From contig NZ_LT907844.1 in the NCBI RefSeq assembly GCF_900215505.1, positions 2,204,501-2,268,500 of the forward strand: 64,000 nucleotides of DNA, written 5' to 3'. Positions 1 through 8,870 of this stretch are shown here, in pieces. This DNA comes from Cohaesibacter sp. ES.047 (GTDB lineage: Bacteria > Pseudomonadota > Alphaproteobacteria > Rhizobiales > Cohaesibacteraceae). Below the pieces are notes generated by a model, which was not told where the DNA came from, did not search any database, and worked only from the letters and a program-made list of their open reading frames with translations. Position 1 is the first letter of the stretch; every line of letters starts with the position of its first letter. The position numbers and the translations under genes are program-made.

Positions 1-635
1 TGCTCTCCATGCCGTCGGTCTTGATGATGTTGCCTGCTGGGTTCAATGAAGAGGACGATGGCCTCCTGGATGAGTTGGTCGAGACCAACGGCGATGCGAT
101 CGAGCATTTCATTGCAAAGGATCTCGAGCAGGAAAGCGTAAGCCTCCTTGTAACCGCAGCACAGGCCGGCGAGGGGCAGACCCTGACCGCCGATGTCCTG
201 CGCGAGTTTGCCATCGATTCCGGCTTCCATCCGGTGATCATTTCTCTGAAGGACCGGGCCGAGCAGGCCCACAAGGCGAGATCCGGAAGCAGAGCCAAGC
301 CACCGGATCGGGTTGCTCGTTTGCAGGTCTATGAAGAGTTCGACATCATCCCCTTCGTGACAGCCAAAGGCATCAGCAGTGCACAGGGGCTCACCCCGGC
401 GCTGTCCAAAGAGCTGGGCGATCTGATTGCTTTGTGTCGCGAGAATTATGGGTTCGTGATCCTCGAGACCCGGCAGATTGTCGATCCCGAGGCACTTGAG
501 GATCTGATTGATCTCGTCGATACCGCGCTTCTGGTCCTCAAGGATGCAGAATTGTCGGATGAGGACCTTGAAGACTGGCAGCTCTGGGCTGAGAATGCCG
601 GAGTGGCTCTGGTGCTCGACCAAACCCAAATTTAA
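1..635 (+). CDS. C-terminal part of an exopolysaccharide chain-length / tyrosine-kinase-like protein (5' end outside window)
   Basis: The reading frame is open to the window edge, so the Met at base 9 is probably internal and the N-terminal part lies upstream. The visible 208 residues resemble the cytoplasmic ATPase-like domain of Wzc/ExoP/CpsD-type polysaccharide co-polymerases. A segment reading SLLVTAAQAGEGQTLTA (about residues 46-61 from that Met) aligns with the family Walker A (AxxGEGKTxxA), but the P-loop Lys is Gln. FVILET at the position of the usual FVILDTPP Walker A' strand is also altered, followed by a VDTALLVL strand. It was therefore probably a non-catalytic, scaffold-type domain. 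The next gene, 12 bp downstream, is a WecG/TagA glycosyltransferase, which fits a capsule or exopolysaccharide locus. Family assignment is inferred from fold-like motifs; moderate confidence. Confidence 0.6.
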   Translation, partial: LSMPSVLMMLPAGFNEEDDGLLDELVETNGDAIEHFIAKDLEQESVSLLVTAAQAGEGQTLTADVLREFAIDSGFHPVIISLKDRAEQAHKARSGSRAKPPDRVARLQVYEEFDIIPFVTAKGISSAQGLTPALSKELGDLIALCRENYGFVILETRQIVDPEALEDLIDLVDTALLVLKDAELSDEDLEDWQLWAENAGVALVLDQTQI

Positions 636-647
636 GGTTTTCTCACT

Positions 648-1442
648 ATGATGCCTCTCAAAAATGAGGGGGTTTTGAGAGACATGACAGGCCATGCAGT
701 AACGACGGTTGGCGGCCTACCCATCACGGTTGACGATTGTGAAGGGGCGGCCCGGCAGATGATTGATCATGCCATTGCCGCAAGGGGCAAAGGCAATCCG
801 CCGCTCTATTCTTCATCCGCCAATGGACAGGTGCTGTCCATGTGCGCGCTTGATGCCAGCATCCGGTCGCTGTTTCTGGAGGCCGATATCCTGCACGCCG
901 ATGGCGAGCCTCTGGTGCGCGCCTCAAAGCTGCTCTGTCGCAAAAAGCTGCCCGAGCGCATCGCCACCACCGACCTTGTCCACTTTACTGCCCGCATCGC
1001 CCAGCAAGAAAAGGTCAGCTTCTACTTTCTCGGTGCGTCTCAGGATGAAATCGAAAAGGCTGTCAAAACGATGCAGAGCCTTTACCCGGATCTCATTTTT
1101 GCAGGCTATCGCAACGGATATATGAGCGAGAGCGAAGAGGCGGGCGTCATTTCCCAGATCAACCAGGCGGCTCCCGATATTCTTTGGATTGGCATGGGCG
1201 TGCCGCGCGAACAGCTCTTCGTGTCGCGTCATCGCAAGGAACTGACCGGCGTCGGCGTCATCAAGACATCCGGGGGCCTGTTCGATTTCCTCTCTGGCAA
1301 AAACAGCCGGGCACCGCGCTGGATGCAGAAATGGGGTCTTGAATGGGCCTATCGCATCGCTCAGGAACCGCGGCGTCTCTTCTGGCGCTATCTGACCACA
1401 AATCCACATGCCGCCTGGCTTCTGCTAACCCGTTCACGCTAA
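648..1442 (+). CDS. WecG/TagA/CpsF family glycosyltransferase
   Basis: A 264-residue protein of the WecG/TagA/CpsF family (GT26), which transfers a hexosamine or related sugar onto a polyprenyl-linked acceptor at the inner face of the membrane during polysaccharide assembly. Seen here: a SSANGQVLSM segment near residue 57, an acidic ILHADGEPLV motif near residue 80, FYFLGASQDEIEKAV near residue 124, DILWIGMGVPREQLF near residue 177 and the C-terminal GLFDFLSGKNSRAPRWMQKW stretch, all family hallmarks. Start uncertain: ATG 648 has AAGG ten bases upstream; ATG 684 is an alternative that removes 12 poorly conserved residues. It lies between the chain-length protein and a GH5 enzyme, so exopolysaccharide synthesis is the likely role. 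The sugar is not predictable. Confidence 0.9.
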   Translation: MMPLKNEGVLRDMTGHAVTTVGGLPITVDDCEGAARQMIDHAIAARGKGNPPLYSSSANGQVLSMCALDASIRSLFLEADILHADGEPLVRASKLLCRKKLPERIATTDLVHFTARIAQQEKVSFYFLGASQDEIEKAVKTMQSLYPDLIFAGYRNGYMSESEEAGVISQINQAAPDILWIGMGVPREQLFVSRHRKELTGVGVIKTSGGLFDFLSGKNSRAPRWMQKWGLEWAYRIAQEPRRLFWRYLTTNPHAAWLLLTRSR

Positions 1443-1454
1443 CGAGGATGTGCC

Positions 1455-2642
1455 ATGTCTATGAGCTGTTTCTTGCGCGGATCAATGCGGATTGTCTCGT
1501 GTTTCGCAGTTTGCTTCACGCTGGCCTTGATCACGGGGGTGACGACCGCTGCAATGGCAGGGGAAACAGAAGACGGACTGTCTTCCTGTGAAGAAGGGCG
1601 GGCCCTGTCTCCTGCCGGTGCTGATGCCAAGCTCGCCCGCGGCTTCAACCTGCCCAATTGGGAGCCCTCCCACACCGGTCTGAAGCCCGATAAAGCCCTG
1701 CTTGAGCTCTTGCGCAAGGAGGGCTTTTCCCATGTTCGCCTGCCGGTCGATGGCGAATGGCTGATGGCCGACTTCACTGACGTCACCGAGACGGATCGCT
1801 ATCTGGCAACGCTTGAGAAAGAGGTGCTGCGCCTCAATAAGCTGGGCTTCGCCGTTACGGTCGATATGCATCCTGGCGGACGGTTTCAGGCGCTGCACCG
1901 TATGGTGCCAGACAAGGCGTTTGCCTTGCTGATCGAGGCATGGGACCTCGTCGTCTCCCGGTCACGCTCCTGGCCGAAGGACGACATCTATTTCGAGCTG
2001 CTCAATGAGCCTGTGCCATCACAAGACATCTGGTGGTCGCAGGCTCAGGTCCTTGTCACACATCTCAATGCGGCAGCCCCCACGCGCGGGCTGATCGTTG
2101 GCCCGGCTGTTTTCCAGCGCTATGAGCCGCTTCTTTCGGCGCAACCTCTCAAGGGCAACCGGCTCACTTATGCAATCCACTATTATGATCCGTTCGTCTT
2201 CACGCATCAGGCCATGTCGTGGGATCCGGGCTCCTATCTCTCTAAGGTCGGCCAATTGCCATTCCCCGGCAATTCCGACCACCCGCAGGTCGCAAAAGCC
2301 GTTCAAAAACTGAAGGATGAAGGCAAGGCTGCTGGCGCCGATGACATCGAGAAAGCTTATGAAGAAAGTTGGGATGCGGCGCGCGTTGCCGCTGATCTCG
2401 CTCCGGTCGGGGAATGGTCAAAACGTTATGGGGTGCCAGTGATCGTCAACGAATTCGGCGTCCTGACCTTTGACGTGGATCCGTGGGCACGGCACGACTG
2501 GCTCGCAGCCGTGCGAAAAGGGGCCGAGGACGCGTGTCTGGGCTGGACCCATTGGGATTTCTCCGACGGCTTCGCTCTGGTGGACAGCGCCACCACATTG
2601 CCTGATCCGCTCGTCCTTGATGCCTTGTTCGGCGCGCGGTGA
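1455..2642 (+). CDS. Secreted glycoside hydrolase family 5 (cellulase-type) enzyme
   Basis: A 395-residue protein with an N-terminal signal peptide (hydrophobic core around residues 14-32, probable cleavage after AMA) followed by one GH5 TIM barrel. Visible landmarks: ARGFNLPNWEP (strand 1), HVRLPVDGEWL, VTVDMHPGG, the acid/base Glu in FELLNEP, the HYYDPFVFTHQ segment and the nucleophile Glu in VIVNEFGV, then GWTHWDFSDGF. Both catalytic Glu are present, so it should be active, probably as a beta-1,4-endoglucanase, with substrate unproven. GAGG eight bases before ATG 1455 supports the start. It follows the glycosyltransferase by 12 bp. Polysaccharide loci often carry such a hydrolase to trim or release the polymer in the periplasm or outside. 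Confidence 0.9.
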   Translation: MSMSCFLRGSMRIVSCFAVCFTLALITGVTTAAMAGETEDGLSSCEEGRALSPAGADAKLARGFNLPNWEPSHTGLKPDKALLELLRKEGFSHVRLPVDGEWLMADFTDVTETDRYLATLEKEVLRLNKLGFAVTVDMHPGGRFQALHRMVPDKAFALLIEAWDLVVSRSRSWPKDDIYFELLNEPVPSQDIWWSQAQVLVTHLNAAAPTRGLIVGPAVFQRYEPLLSAQPLKGNRLTYAIHYYDPFVFTHQAMSWDPGSYLSKVGQLPFPGNSDHPQVAKAVQKLKDEGKAAGADDIEKAYEESWDAARVAADLAPVGEWSKRYGVPVIVNEFGVLTFDVDPWARHDWLAAVRKGAEDACLGWTHWDFSDGFALVDSATTLPDPLVLDALFGAR

Positions 2643-2768
2643 TCCAACATACCAACGAAACTGAACCGGTACATTTGGTCACCTGCCGCCGGACCGGAAA
2701 AGCTGTTAGGCTGGTTGCAAGACCGGATGCATGGGGTGAACCGAACAACAGACGAAAGCGCGGGTAAA

Positions 2769-3104
2769 ATGACAGGACGTGCCCTTCATGTCCTCTTCAT
2801 TGTGGCGCTCTTCATGTTCTCTTCTTTCACGGTTTCCCGTGCCTTAGCTTACTCCGGCGAGCTTTACAGGGTCTGCGGTCTCAACCCCTATGGCGACAAT
2901 TATCTGTCCCTTAGAACATGCGGTTCGACACGCTGTCGTGAAATCGCGCGTCTTGGTCCGGGAACGCCTTTGCGCTCGTTTGAGCCCGTCGGTATGCATG
3001 GGTGGCGCGAGGTCGAGGTCCTGCCGAGCCTTGACGCACCGTATGTAGGGGGCTATCAGATTGGTTGGGTCTTTGAAAAATATATCTGCACCGTGCGATA
3101 TTGA
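2769..3104 (+). CDS. Small secreted bacterial SH3-like domain protein
   Basis: From ATG 2769 this is a 111-residue protein with a clear signal peptide ending near SRALA, then one domain of about 80 residues. The pattern YLSLRTCGSTRCREIARLGPGTPLRSFE...GWREVEV...GWVFEKYI is typical of bacterial SH3 (SH3_3-type) domains, which bind peptidoglycan or other periplasmic partners. Four Cys (in CGLN, TCGS, RCRE, YICT) suggest two disulfides. The frame is open further upstream, but a start at 2727 or 2715 would put 14-18 charged residues before the signal peptide, so 2769 is preferred. It follows the GH5 gene in the same direction; function beyond binding is unknown. Confidence 0.7.
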   Translation: MTGRALHVLFIVALFMFSSFTVSRALAYSGELYRVCGLNPYGDNYLSLRTCGSTRCREIARLGPGTPLRSFEPVGMHGWREVEVLPSLDAPYVGGYQIGWVFEKYICTVRY

Positions 3105-3258
3105 CAGGGAACCCAAGGTCGGCAACCGGATCGGAAAGTCCGGGTGACAGCAAGCGGCTGAGCAGGACATCTTGCCAGTGCGCTGCCCGCCGTGCATTCA
3201 ATACCCCCTTCAGGGCCGCATAGTGCGGTTTCGCCAAGTTCAGGACCTTGCCACGAAA

Positions 3259-3879
3259 ATGACTATCAGACTGCATCAGGGTGACTTGCCCAATCTCAAC
3301 CATTATAACAGCATTTCAGCAGTCGCGATTGATACCGAGACAATGGGCCTTCACCCGCACAGGGACCGTTTGTGCGTTGTTCAGCTCTCCCCCGGTGACG
3401 GCAGCGCCGATCTCATCCAGATCGCCAAGGGGCAGACCGAAGCGCCTAATCTGTGTTCCTTGCTGGGCAACGACAATCTCACGAAAATCTTCCATTTTGC
3501 CCGCTTCGACATGGCTATTTTGTTCCACACCTTCGGCGTGATGCCCAACCCGGTGTTCTGCACCAAGATCGCCTCCAAGCTTACCCGCACCTACACCGAC
3601 CGCCACGGTCTGAAGGATGTGTGCCGCGAGTTTCTCGAAGTCGACATTTCCAAACAGCAGCAAAGCTCCGACTGGGGGGCCGACAGCCTCACGGAAGCCC
3701 AGAAGAAATATGCCGCCTCCGACGTGCTGCATCTGCATGGGCTGATGGGGATCTTCCGCGCTCGCCTGTCTCGCGAAGGGCGAAAGGACCTGGCCCAGTC
3801 CGCCTTTGATTTCTTGCCTGCGAGAGCCAAGCTTGATCTGGCTGGATGGCCCGAGGTCGATATTTTCGCTCATACCTGA
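3259..3879 (+). CDS. RNase D-like 3'-5' exoribonuclease
   Basis: A 206-residue protein consisting almost only of a DEDDy 3'-5' exonuclease domain. Visible catalytic motifs: Exo I DTET (AIDTETMGL), Exo II HFARFDMAIL with the metal-binding Asp, and Exo III YAASDVLHL (Y-x3-D). It lacks the HRDC domains of full-length RNase D, as in the short alphaproteobacterial form that trims RNA 3' ends. Start chosen at ATG 3259, because upstream in-frame codons give an unconserved Arg/Cys-rich tail; the nuclease core begins about 25 residues later. It lies upstream of lptC in the same direction, with about 170 bp between them. Biological substrate is not shown by the sequence. Confidence 0.88.
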   Translation: MTIRLHQGDLPNLNHYNSISAVAIDTETMGLHPHRDRLCVVQLSPGDGSADLIQIAKGQTEAPNLCSLLGNDNLTKIFHFARFDMAILFHTFGVMPNPVFCTKIASKLTRTYTDRHGLKDVCREFLEVDISKQQQSSDWGADSLTEAQKKYAASDVLHLHGLMGIFRARLSREGRKDLAQSAFDFLPARAKLDLAGWPEVDIFAHT

Positions 3880-4051
3880 GGCTTTCGATCGTCGATGCTG
3901 AGCTTTGCTGGGCGAAATCGTGCATGACGATTGGTCGTTCAGCGAGGTCTGTCGCCCGATTGGGTCTTGATTTGGTCTTGATTGGCGACACATAGGGAGA
4001 AGGAACGTCGGCGCGCCGCAAGGCGACCATGCAAACACCAAAGGGCAAAGC

Positions 4052-4828
4052 ATGCAGGACAAGACGGGACAGAATGAAACGGATCCTTTCCTGTATCCGC
4101 CGGAGCAGATTGCTTCGCCGGGCAGGTCCTTTCATGCGAACCGCATCATTTCGTCCACGGAACAGCAGCGTGCCTTCAGAAAGGCGCAGCGCCACACGCA
4201 GCGCGTCCGGTTGCTCAAGTGGGGCGCTCCGCTGCTTGCCCTTGGGATCATCGCCGGGTTCGTGACATGGGTCGCCCAGCAGAAACCGCCGCCGCCGCCC
4301 GAGGATCTGGCCGTCCAACAGGAAGCCTTCAAGCAGGAGGAGCTGATCATGCAGAATCCCAAGCTGAACGGCTTTTCTCAGGGCCGCGCCTATGAGGTCG
4401 TCGCTGCCCGGGCCATCCAGAATGTCACCCAGCCCGATGTCATCAATCTCGAAGACATCTCGGCGCGCATCACGGATGACAAGCAGCAATGGGTTACGCT
4501 CACATCAACCAAAGGCCAATTCAACCAGACCAGCGAGCATCTTGAACTTGATGGTGCCGTCGATGTGAAGTCATCCCTTGGCTATGGCCTCAAGACAGAG
4601 GCCGTCGAGGTCGAAATGACAAAGGGATACATGAAAACCACAGCACCCGTTGATATCCAGTCCAAGGATATCAAGCTTTCCGCAACAACGCTCGAAGCGA
4701 TCGACAATGGCGAGGTGTTCCGCTTCACCGGCAATGTGCGTTTGCGCATTGATGCAGGAATGTTGAACGAGCCTTCCACAAGCCGCGATCAAACCGCTGA
4801 TGCGCCCCAAGAGGAGGCGAACCAATGA
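4052..4828 (+). CDS. lptC: LPS export ABC transporter periplasmic protein LptC
   Basis: A 258-residue protein of the LptC/YrbK family, the bitopic inner-membrane member of the LptB2FGC machine that extracts lipopolysaccharide and hands it to LptA. It has an about 55-residue cytoplasmic, basic N-terminus, one transmembrane segment (LLKWGAPLLALGIIAGFV), a proline run, then a beta-jellyroll of repeats (TSTKGQFNQ, LELDGAVDVKSS, FRFTGNVRLRI). AAGGGC five bases before ATG 4052 supports the start. It overlaps lptA by four bases (ATGA), so the two are co-translated. The long N-terminal cytoplasmic tail is usual in alphaproteobacteria. Confidence 0.93.
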   Translation: MQDKTGQNETDPFLYPPEQIASPGRSFHANRIISSTEQQRAFRKAQRHTQRVRLLKWGAPLLALGIIAGFVTWVAQQKPPPPPEDLAVQQEAFKQEELIMQNPKLNGFSQGRAYEVVAARAIQNVTQPDVINLEDISARITDDKQQWVTLTSTKGQFNQTSEHLELDGAVDVKSSLGYGLKTEAVEVEMTKGYMKTTAPVDIQSKDIKLSATTLEAIDNGEVFRFTGNVRLRIDAGMLNEPSTSRDQTADAPQEEANQ

Positions 4829-5400
4829 GCAACACACTTTCAAAGGCGCGTACCTTTATTGGCCTCATGCTCCTGTTGCTGGTCTGCTTGTCGGGTGCCC
4901 TCTTTATGCTGTCCAGCCCCTCGTCGGCCCAGGGCATGACGGATGTTGTCTCCGGCCTGCGCACAGATCCCGATGCCCCGATCGAGATCGAGGCGGACCA
5001 ACTTGATATCTTCGACAAGAAAAAGGTCGCGATTTTCAAGGGGCGCGTCGTGGCGCGGCAGGGGGATACGCTTCTCAACACCGCCAGTCTGACCATTCAC
5101 TATTCCGGTGGTGGGGCTGGAACAGCCCAGTCCATCACCCGGCTTGAAGCCAATGGCGGGGTCAAGGTTTCGCAAAAAGACCAGAATGCCACCGGCGACA
5201 CGGCCTTTGTCGATATGGCCAAGGAAGTCATCACGCTCAGTGGTAATGTCGTTCTGACGCAAGGGGGCAACGTTCTGCGGGGCACGAAGTTGACGATCAA
5301 CATGCGCTCCGGGGCAGCCCGACTTGCCGCCAACACCAACAACAGCAAAAACGGCGGCTCGGGTCGTGTGCAGGGGCTTTTCATCCCCAAGAAGCGCTAG
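4825..5400 (+). CDS. lptA: LPS transport periplasmic protein LptA
   Basis: A 191-residue OstA-like protein that forms the periplasmic bridge carrying lipopolysaccharide to the outer-membrane LptDE complex. A signal peptide (hydrophobic LLLLVCLSGALFML, cleavage near SSAQG) is followed by the OstA repeats: PIEIEADQLDIFDKKKVAIFKGRVVARQGD, ANGGVKVSQKDQNATGD, VITLSGNVVLTQGGNVLRG. GAGGAGG before ATG 4825 gives a strong ribosome-binding site inside the end of lptC. About 260 bp of non-coding sequence then separates it from lptB, where E. coli has the two genes adjacent. Confidence 0.94.
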   Translation: MSNTLSKARTFIGLMLLLLVCLSGALFMLSSPSSAQGMTDVVSGLRTDPDAPIEIEADQLDIFDKKKVAIFKGRVVARQGDTLLNTASLTIHYSGGGAGTAQSITRLEANGGVKVSQKDQNATGDTAFVDMAKEVITLSGNVVLTQGGNVLRGTKLTINMRSGAARLAANTNNSKNGGSGRVQGLFIPKKR

Positions 5401-5664
5401 GACTTGAATCCTGCCGCCTGACCTAATCTGTTTATATCTCTTGGTGTTTTAACAAAATCTGCTTTTTGTGAGCCTTTATGGCCTGCGAAATGCCGCATCA
5501 GAAGGCAAACTGTCTCGACATTGCGAAAATTAGTATTTATGAGCAGTTAATGCGATTTTGCAGACCTGCACTTCCATGAGCGCGACAAGCGCCCATATCT
5601 GAACCAGATCCACCCGAGGGATCCAACCACCGGCGGCAGGCCAAGACCCATTTTGCGCTCGAAC

Positions 5665-6468
5665 ATGACCGATTCAGATCTCTACACCCAGCATCCTGAT
5701 GATCAGGTTGAGGATCACCAGATTGATCCCAATATGCGGGACGAACAGGGATGGCTGACCGTTCATGGTATCGGCAAGAGCTACAAGAAGCGCACGGTGG
5801 TCACCTCGGCGTCTCTTGCCGTGCGCCGCGGGGAAGCGGTTGGCCTTTTGGGGCCGAACGGTGCGGGCAAGACGACGGTCTTCTACATGATCACCGGCTT
5901 GGTGCGACCGGACAAGGGCTATATCTCTCTTGATGGCTTCGACATCACCAAACTGCCGATGTATCGCCGGGCGCAGCTGGGGATCGGCTATCTGCCGCAG
6001 GAAGCGTCCATCTTTCGTGGTCTCAATGTGGAAGACAACATCATGGCGGTGTTGCAACTGGTTGAGAAGAATCGCAAAAAGCGCCGGGAACAACTCGACC
6101 AGCTTCTGGAAGAATTCACCATCACGCATTTGCGCAAATCCATGGCGATTGCCCTGTCCGGTGGTGAACGTCGTCGGCTCGAAATTGCGCGCGCTCTGGC
6201 GTCGCGCCCCTCGTTCATGCTGCTTGATGAACCCTTTGCCGGGGTCGATCCCATTGCGGTTGGCGACATTCAGCAGTTGGTCCGCCATTTGACAGCGCGC
6301 GGCATCGGTGTTCTCATAACCGATCACAATGTGCGCGAAACCTTGTCGCTGATCGATCGTGCCTATATCATCCATTCGGGTAACGTGCTGACCAATGGCA
6401 CGCCGGAGGAAATCATCTCGGATCCAGATGTGCGCCGTCTCTATCTGGGCGAAGGTTTCACGATGTAG
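5665..6468 (+). CDS. lptB: LPS export ABC transporter ATP-binding protein LptB
   Basis: A 267-residue ATPase that powers LPS extraction with LptF, LptG and LptC. All ABC motifs are visible: Walker A GPNGAGKTT, Q-loop GYLPQEASIF, signature LSGGERRRLEIARAL, Walker B FMLLDEPFAG and the switch His in ITDHNVRE. Length and sequence fit LptB (YhbG), with a 25-residue acidic N-terminal extension before the domain. ATG 5665 is chosen; a TTG four codons upstream (5653) is possible. It sits just before rpoN, as in most proteobacteria; lptF/G are not in this window. Confidence 0.95.
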   Translation: MTDSDLYTQHPDDQVEDHQIDPNMRDEQGWLTVHGIGKSYKKRTVVTSASLAVRRGEAVGLLGPNGAGKTTVFYMITGLVRPDKGYISLDGFDITKLPMYRRAQLGIGYLPQEASIFRGLNVEDNIMAVLQLVEKNRKKRREQLDQLLEEFTITHLRKSMAIALSGGERRRLEIARALASRPSFMLLDEPFAGVDPIAVGDIQQLVRHLTARGIGVLITDHNVRETLSLIDRAYIIHSGNVLTNGTPEEIISDPDVRRLYLGEGFTM

Positions 6469-6764
6469 AGCCTTGCGGCCAGGCAGGATACAGGGAAGGT
6501 CTTTCAACACTTCCCCACAGCTTGACCGGTTCAAGCTTAAAAAATGTGCGTGTGCGTAATTTGGGCACAATGAGGCACGAAATCCTAGAGAAATGAATGG
6601 GCTGACACAAAGCCCGGAATGCAATCAATAGGCTTTTCAAAGGGCTAATTAACTCAAAATACGAGCTTTTTCCTCAAGGCCATTTTTTGAATTATGCATT
6701 CAGACACATCACTGCTATATATAACAAGCAAATCTCGTACCAACTGATGCGAAACGGGTGAGGA

Positions 6765-8363
6765 ATGGCGATATCTCCAAGACTGGATCTTCGACAGAGC
6801 CAATCGCTGGTTATGACACCCCAGCTGATGCAGGCGATTCAGTTGCTGCAAATGTCGAACATGGACCTCGTGGCCTATGTGCAGCAGGAGCTAGAGAGCA
6901 ATCCTTTGCTGGAGACTGTGAGCAACGATTCGCCAACTTCGGAAGGCAGCGAAGCGGATGGCTCGGACAGCCGGAGCGAAGACGGATTTGCTGCAGAAGC
7001 CGCAACCAAGGCATCCGAGGTGAACGAGGCCAATGCCGAGCTTTCCGGTGAAGGCCCCGCCTCGCCGGACCTGTCCGAGCAATTGGACGTCTCGAGTTCG
7101 GAGAATATGGACGCGATTTCCAACGATCTGGATGCGCGGCTGGACAATGTGTTTCCCGACGACAATGGCCCGGCTGAACAGGCGACACCCCAGCTCAATG
7201 ATCCGTGGATGTCGACGCCGATGCGCGACGGTGGCTTTAATCCCGACTACGATCTGGAATCCGTGCTCGCGGGCGAGATTTCCCTTGCGGACCATCTCGA
7301 ACAGCAATTGACAACCGCGATCAGTGATGTGCGTGGCCGCGTGATCGGTCAGTTCCTTATCAACGAGCTGGACGAATTCGGCTATCTGCAGACGGACTTG
7401 TCGCTTGTTGCCAACCGGCTTGGTGTTGACACCGCCGAAGTCGAGGCCATCCTCGACATCCTGCAGACCTTTGAGCCATCGGGCGTCTTTGCGCGCTCCC
7501 TGTCGGAGTGCCTCGCGTTGCAGCTCAGGGAGTTGAACCGCTATGATCCGGCCATCGCATGCCTCTTGGACAATCTGGAACTGCTCGCCAAACGCGATTT
7601 TGCCGCCTTGCGCAAGATATGCAGGGTCGATGATGATGATCTCAGTGAAATGGTTGCAGAAATTAGAGCGCTCAATCCGCGCCCCGGCAGCGCCTTCGGT
7701 CATCTGACGGTCCAGCCGGTCATTCCCGATGTCTTTGTCAAACCGGCTTCCGATGGCAGTTGGCGGCTCGAGCTGAACAGCGACACCCTGCCGCGTGTGC
7801 TGGTCAATCGGACCTATTATTCGGAAATCACAAAGACCAAGTCCGGCAAGCAGGAGAAGGACTTTCTGATCGATTGCCTGCAAAGCGCAAACTGGCTGGT
7901 CAAGAGCCTTGATCAGCGGGCGCAGACGATCCTCAAGGTCGCGACCGAAATCGTCAAACAGCAGGATGCCTTCTTCACCTACGGCGTTACACATCTCAAA
8001 CCGCTCAACCTCAAGACCATTGCCGACGCGATCCAGATGCACGAGAGCACCGTCAGCCGCGTGACCTCCAACAAGTTCATCGCCACAAACCGCGGCACGT
8101 TCGAGATGAAATATTTCTTTACCTCGGCGATTTCGGCGACAGAAGGCGGCGACAGCCATTCCGCCGAAGCGGTCAAGCATCGGATCAGACAGGCCATTGA
8201 TGCGGAAAGCGCAGACAAAGTCCTGTCAGATGATGCCCTGGTCAAACTTCTGCGCGATTCGGGAATCGATATTGCCCGGCGCACCGTCGCAAAATACCGC
8301 GAAGCCATGCATATTCCCTCTTCGGTTCAGCGCCGGCGAGAGAAAAAGGCCGCCCACGCCTGA
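6765..8363 (+). CDS. rpoN: RNA polymerase sigma-54 factor RpoN
   Basis: A 532-residue sigma-54, which directs RNA polymerase to -24/-12 promoters that need an AAA+ activator, controlling nitrogen, transport and other functions. Region I is visible at the N-terminus (LRQSQSLVMTPQLMQAIQLLQMSN, Gln/Leu-rich), then an acidic region II (about residues 50-140), the core-binding region III, an HTH near ESTVSRVTSNKF, and the diagnostic RpoN box ARRTVAKYRE close to the end. It starts after GAGG at ATG 6765. It is followed by hpf and ptsN, the conserved rpoN neighbourhood. The acidic linker is long but normal for alphaproteobacteria. Confidence 0.96.
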   Translation: MAISPRLDLRQSQSLVMTPQLMQAIQLLQMSNMDLVAYVQQELESNPLLETVSNDSPTSEGSEADGSDSRSEDGFAAEAATKASEVNEANAELSGEGPASPDLSEQLDVSSSENMDAISNDLDARLDNVFPDDNGPAEQATPQLNDPWMSTPMRDGGFNPDYDLESVLAGEISLADHLEQQLTTAISDVRGRVIGQFLINELDEFGYLQTDLSLVANRLGVDTAEVEAILDILQTFEPSGVFARSLSECLALQLRELNRYDPAIACLLDNLELLAKRDFAALRKICRVDDDDLSEMVAEIRALNPRPGSAFGHLTVQPVIPDVFVKPASDGSWRLELNSDTLPRVLVNRTYYSEITKTKSGKQEKDFLIDCLQSANWLVKSLDQRAQTILKVATEIVKQQDAFFTYGVTHLKPLNLKTIADAIQMHESTVSRVTSNKFIATNRGTFEMKYFFTSAISATEGGDSHSAEAVKHRIRQAIDAESADKVLSDDALVKLLRDSGIDIARRTVAKYREAMHIPSSVQRRREKKAAHA

Positions 8364-8870
8364 TTTTTGCCACGAAGCCAGACGTGTTGAACCGGCTTCT
8401 GTTGCCCCCGGGCGTGAAGTCTGTCTCAGGGAGTGCGGGAGTGCTGGTTGCACGCAAGGATCGAGACATCTGCAACGCCTTTTTGCAATGAAAGAAAATC
8501 TCTGGTCCTGATTGCATTTCATTAATTTCATTTTTGAAAACATAGTGGAAAAACCTAGGGCCAACTGTCAAACCGTATAATGCTTGTCATGTTTCCTAGT
8601 CAAAGCTGCAAAAATTTGGCACACTCAATGTATGCGTGAGAGACAGTCCCAGCACATTGACTTTTACAAGGTGAGCGCGTATGAGAGCGCAACCCGTTTT
8701 CAGGCCTTTGTGGACTTGGGGAATGGTTCCGCGCTTCTGGTCGACCCGGCTTTCAAGCTTTAGCGATGCAACGCCGGTCGCACCTGATGAAACAGTCAGG
8801 TACCTCTGGTAGTCATCGATAGAATGGACGGTTTGATCATTCCATTGACCCAAATTGAATAGGGGGTTCT
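8364..8870. other. Intergenic region rpoN-hpf
   Basis: 507 bases without a recognised gene. It holds a TATAAT-like hexamer near 8575 without a good -35, a duplicated ATTTCATTA stretch near 8515, and one possible 43-codon reading frame (8632-8763, listed separately). I see no convincing terminator for rpoN. Confidence 0.5.
8632..8763 (+). CDS. Possible small protein of 43 residues upstream of hpf
   Basis: An ATG-started frame of 43 codons ending in TAG. Its codons look non-random (HIDFYKVSAYESATRFQAF, then LGNGSALLVDPAFKL), but no clear Shine-Dalgarno sequence precedes the ATG and I do not recognise a family. It could be a real small protein, the remnant of one, or chance. Low confidence. Confidence 0.2.
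   Translation: MRERQSQHIDFYKVSAYESATRFQAFVDLGNGSALLVDPAFKL

Noticed and set aside
3133-3144. GGAAAGTCCGGG, identical to a conserved stretch of RNase P RNA
   Set aside because: Only about 115 bases remain before the RNase D gene, and the other conserved blocks of RNase P RNA are missing.
6891-8180. Minus-strand open frame of 429 codons opposite rpoN
   Set aside because: rpoN is unambiguous by its RpoN box; the antisense frame has no domain and reflects codon bias.
8617-8634. Sigma-54 promoter (TTGGCAC ... ) upstream of hpf
   Set aside because: The -24 GG is present, but the -12 GC is GT and four consensus positions differ.
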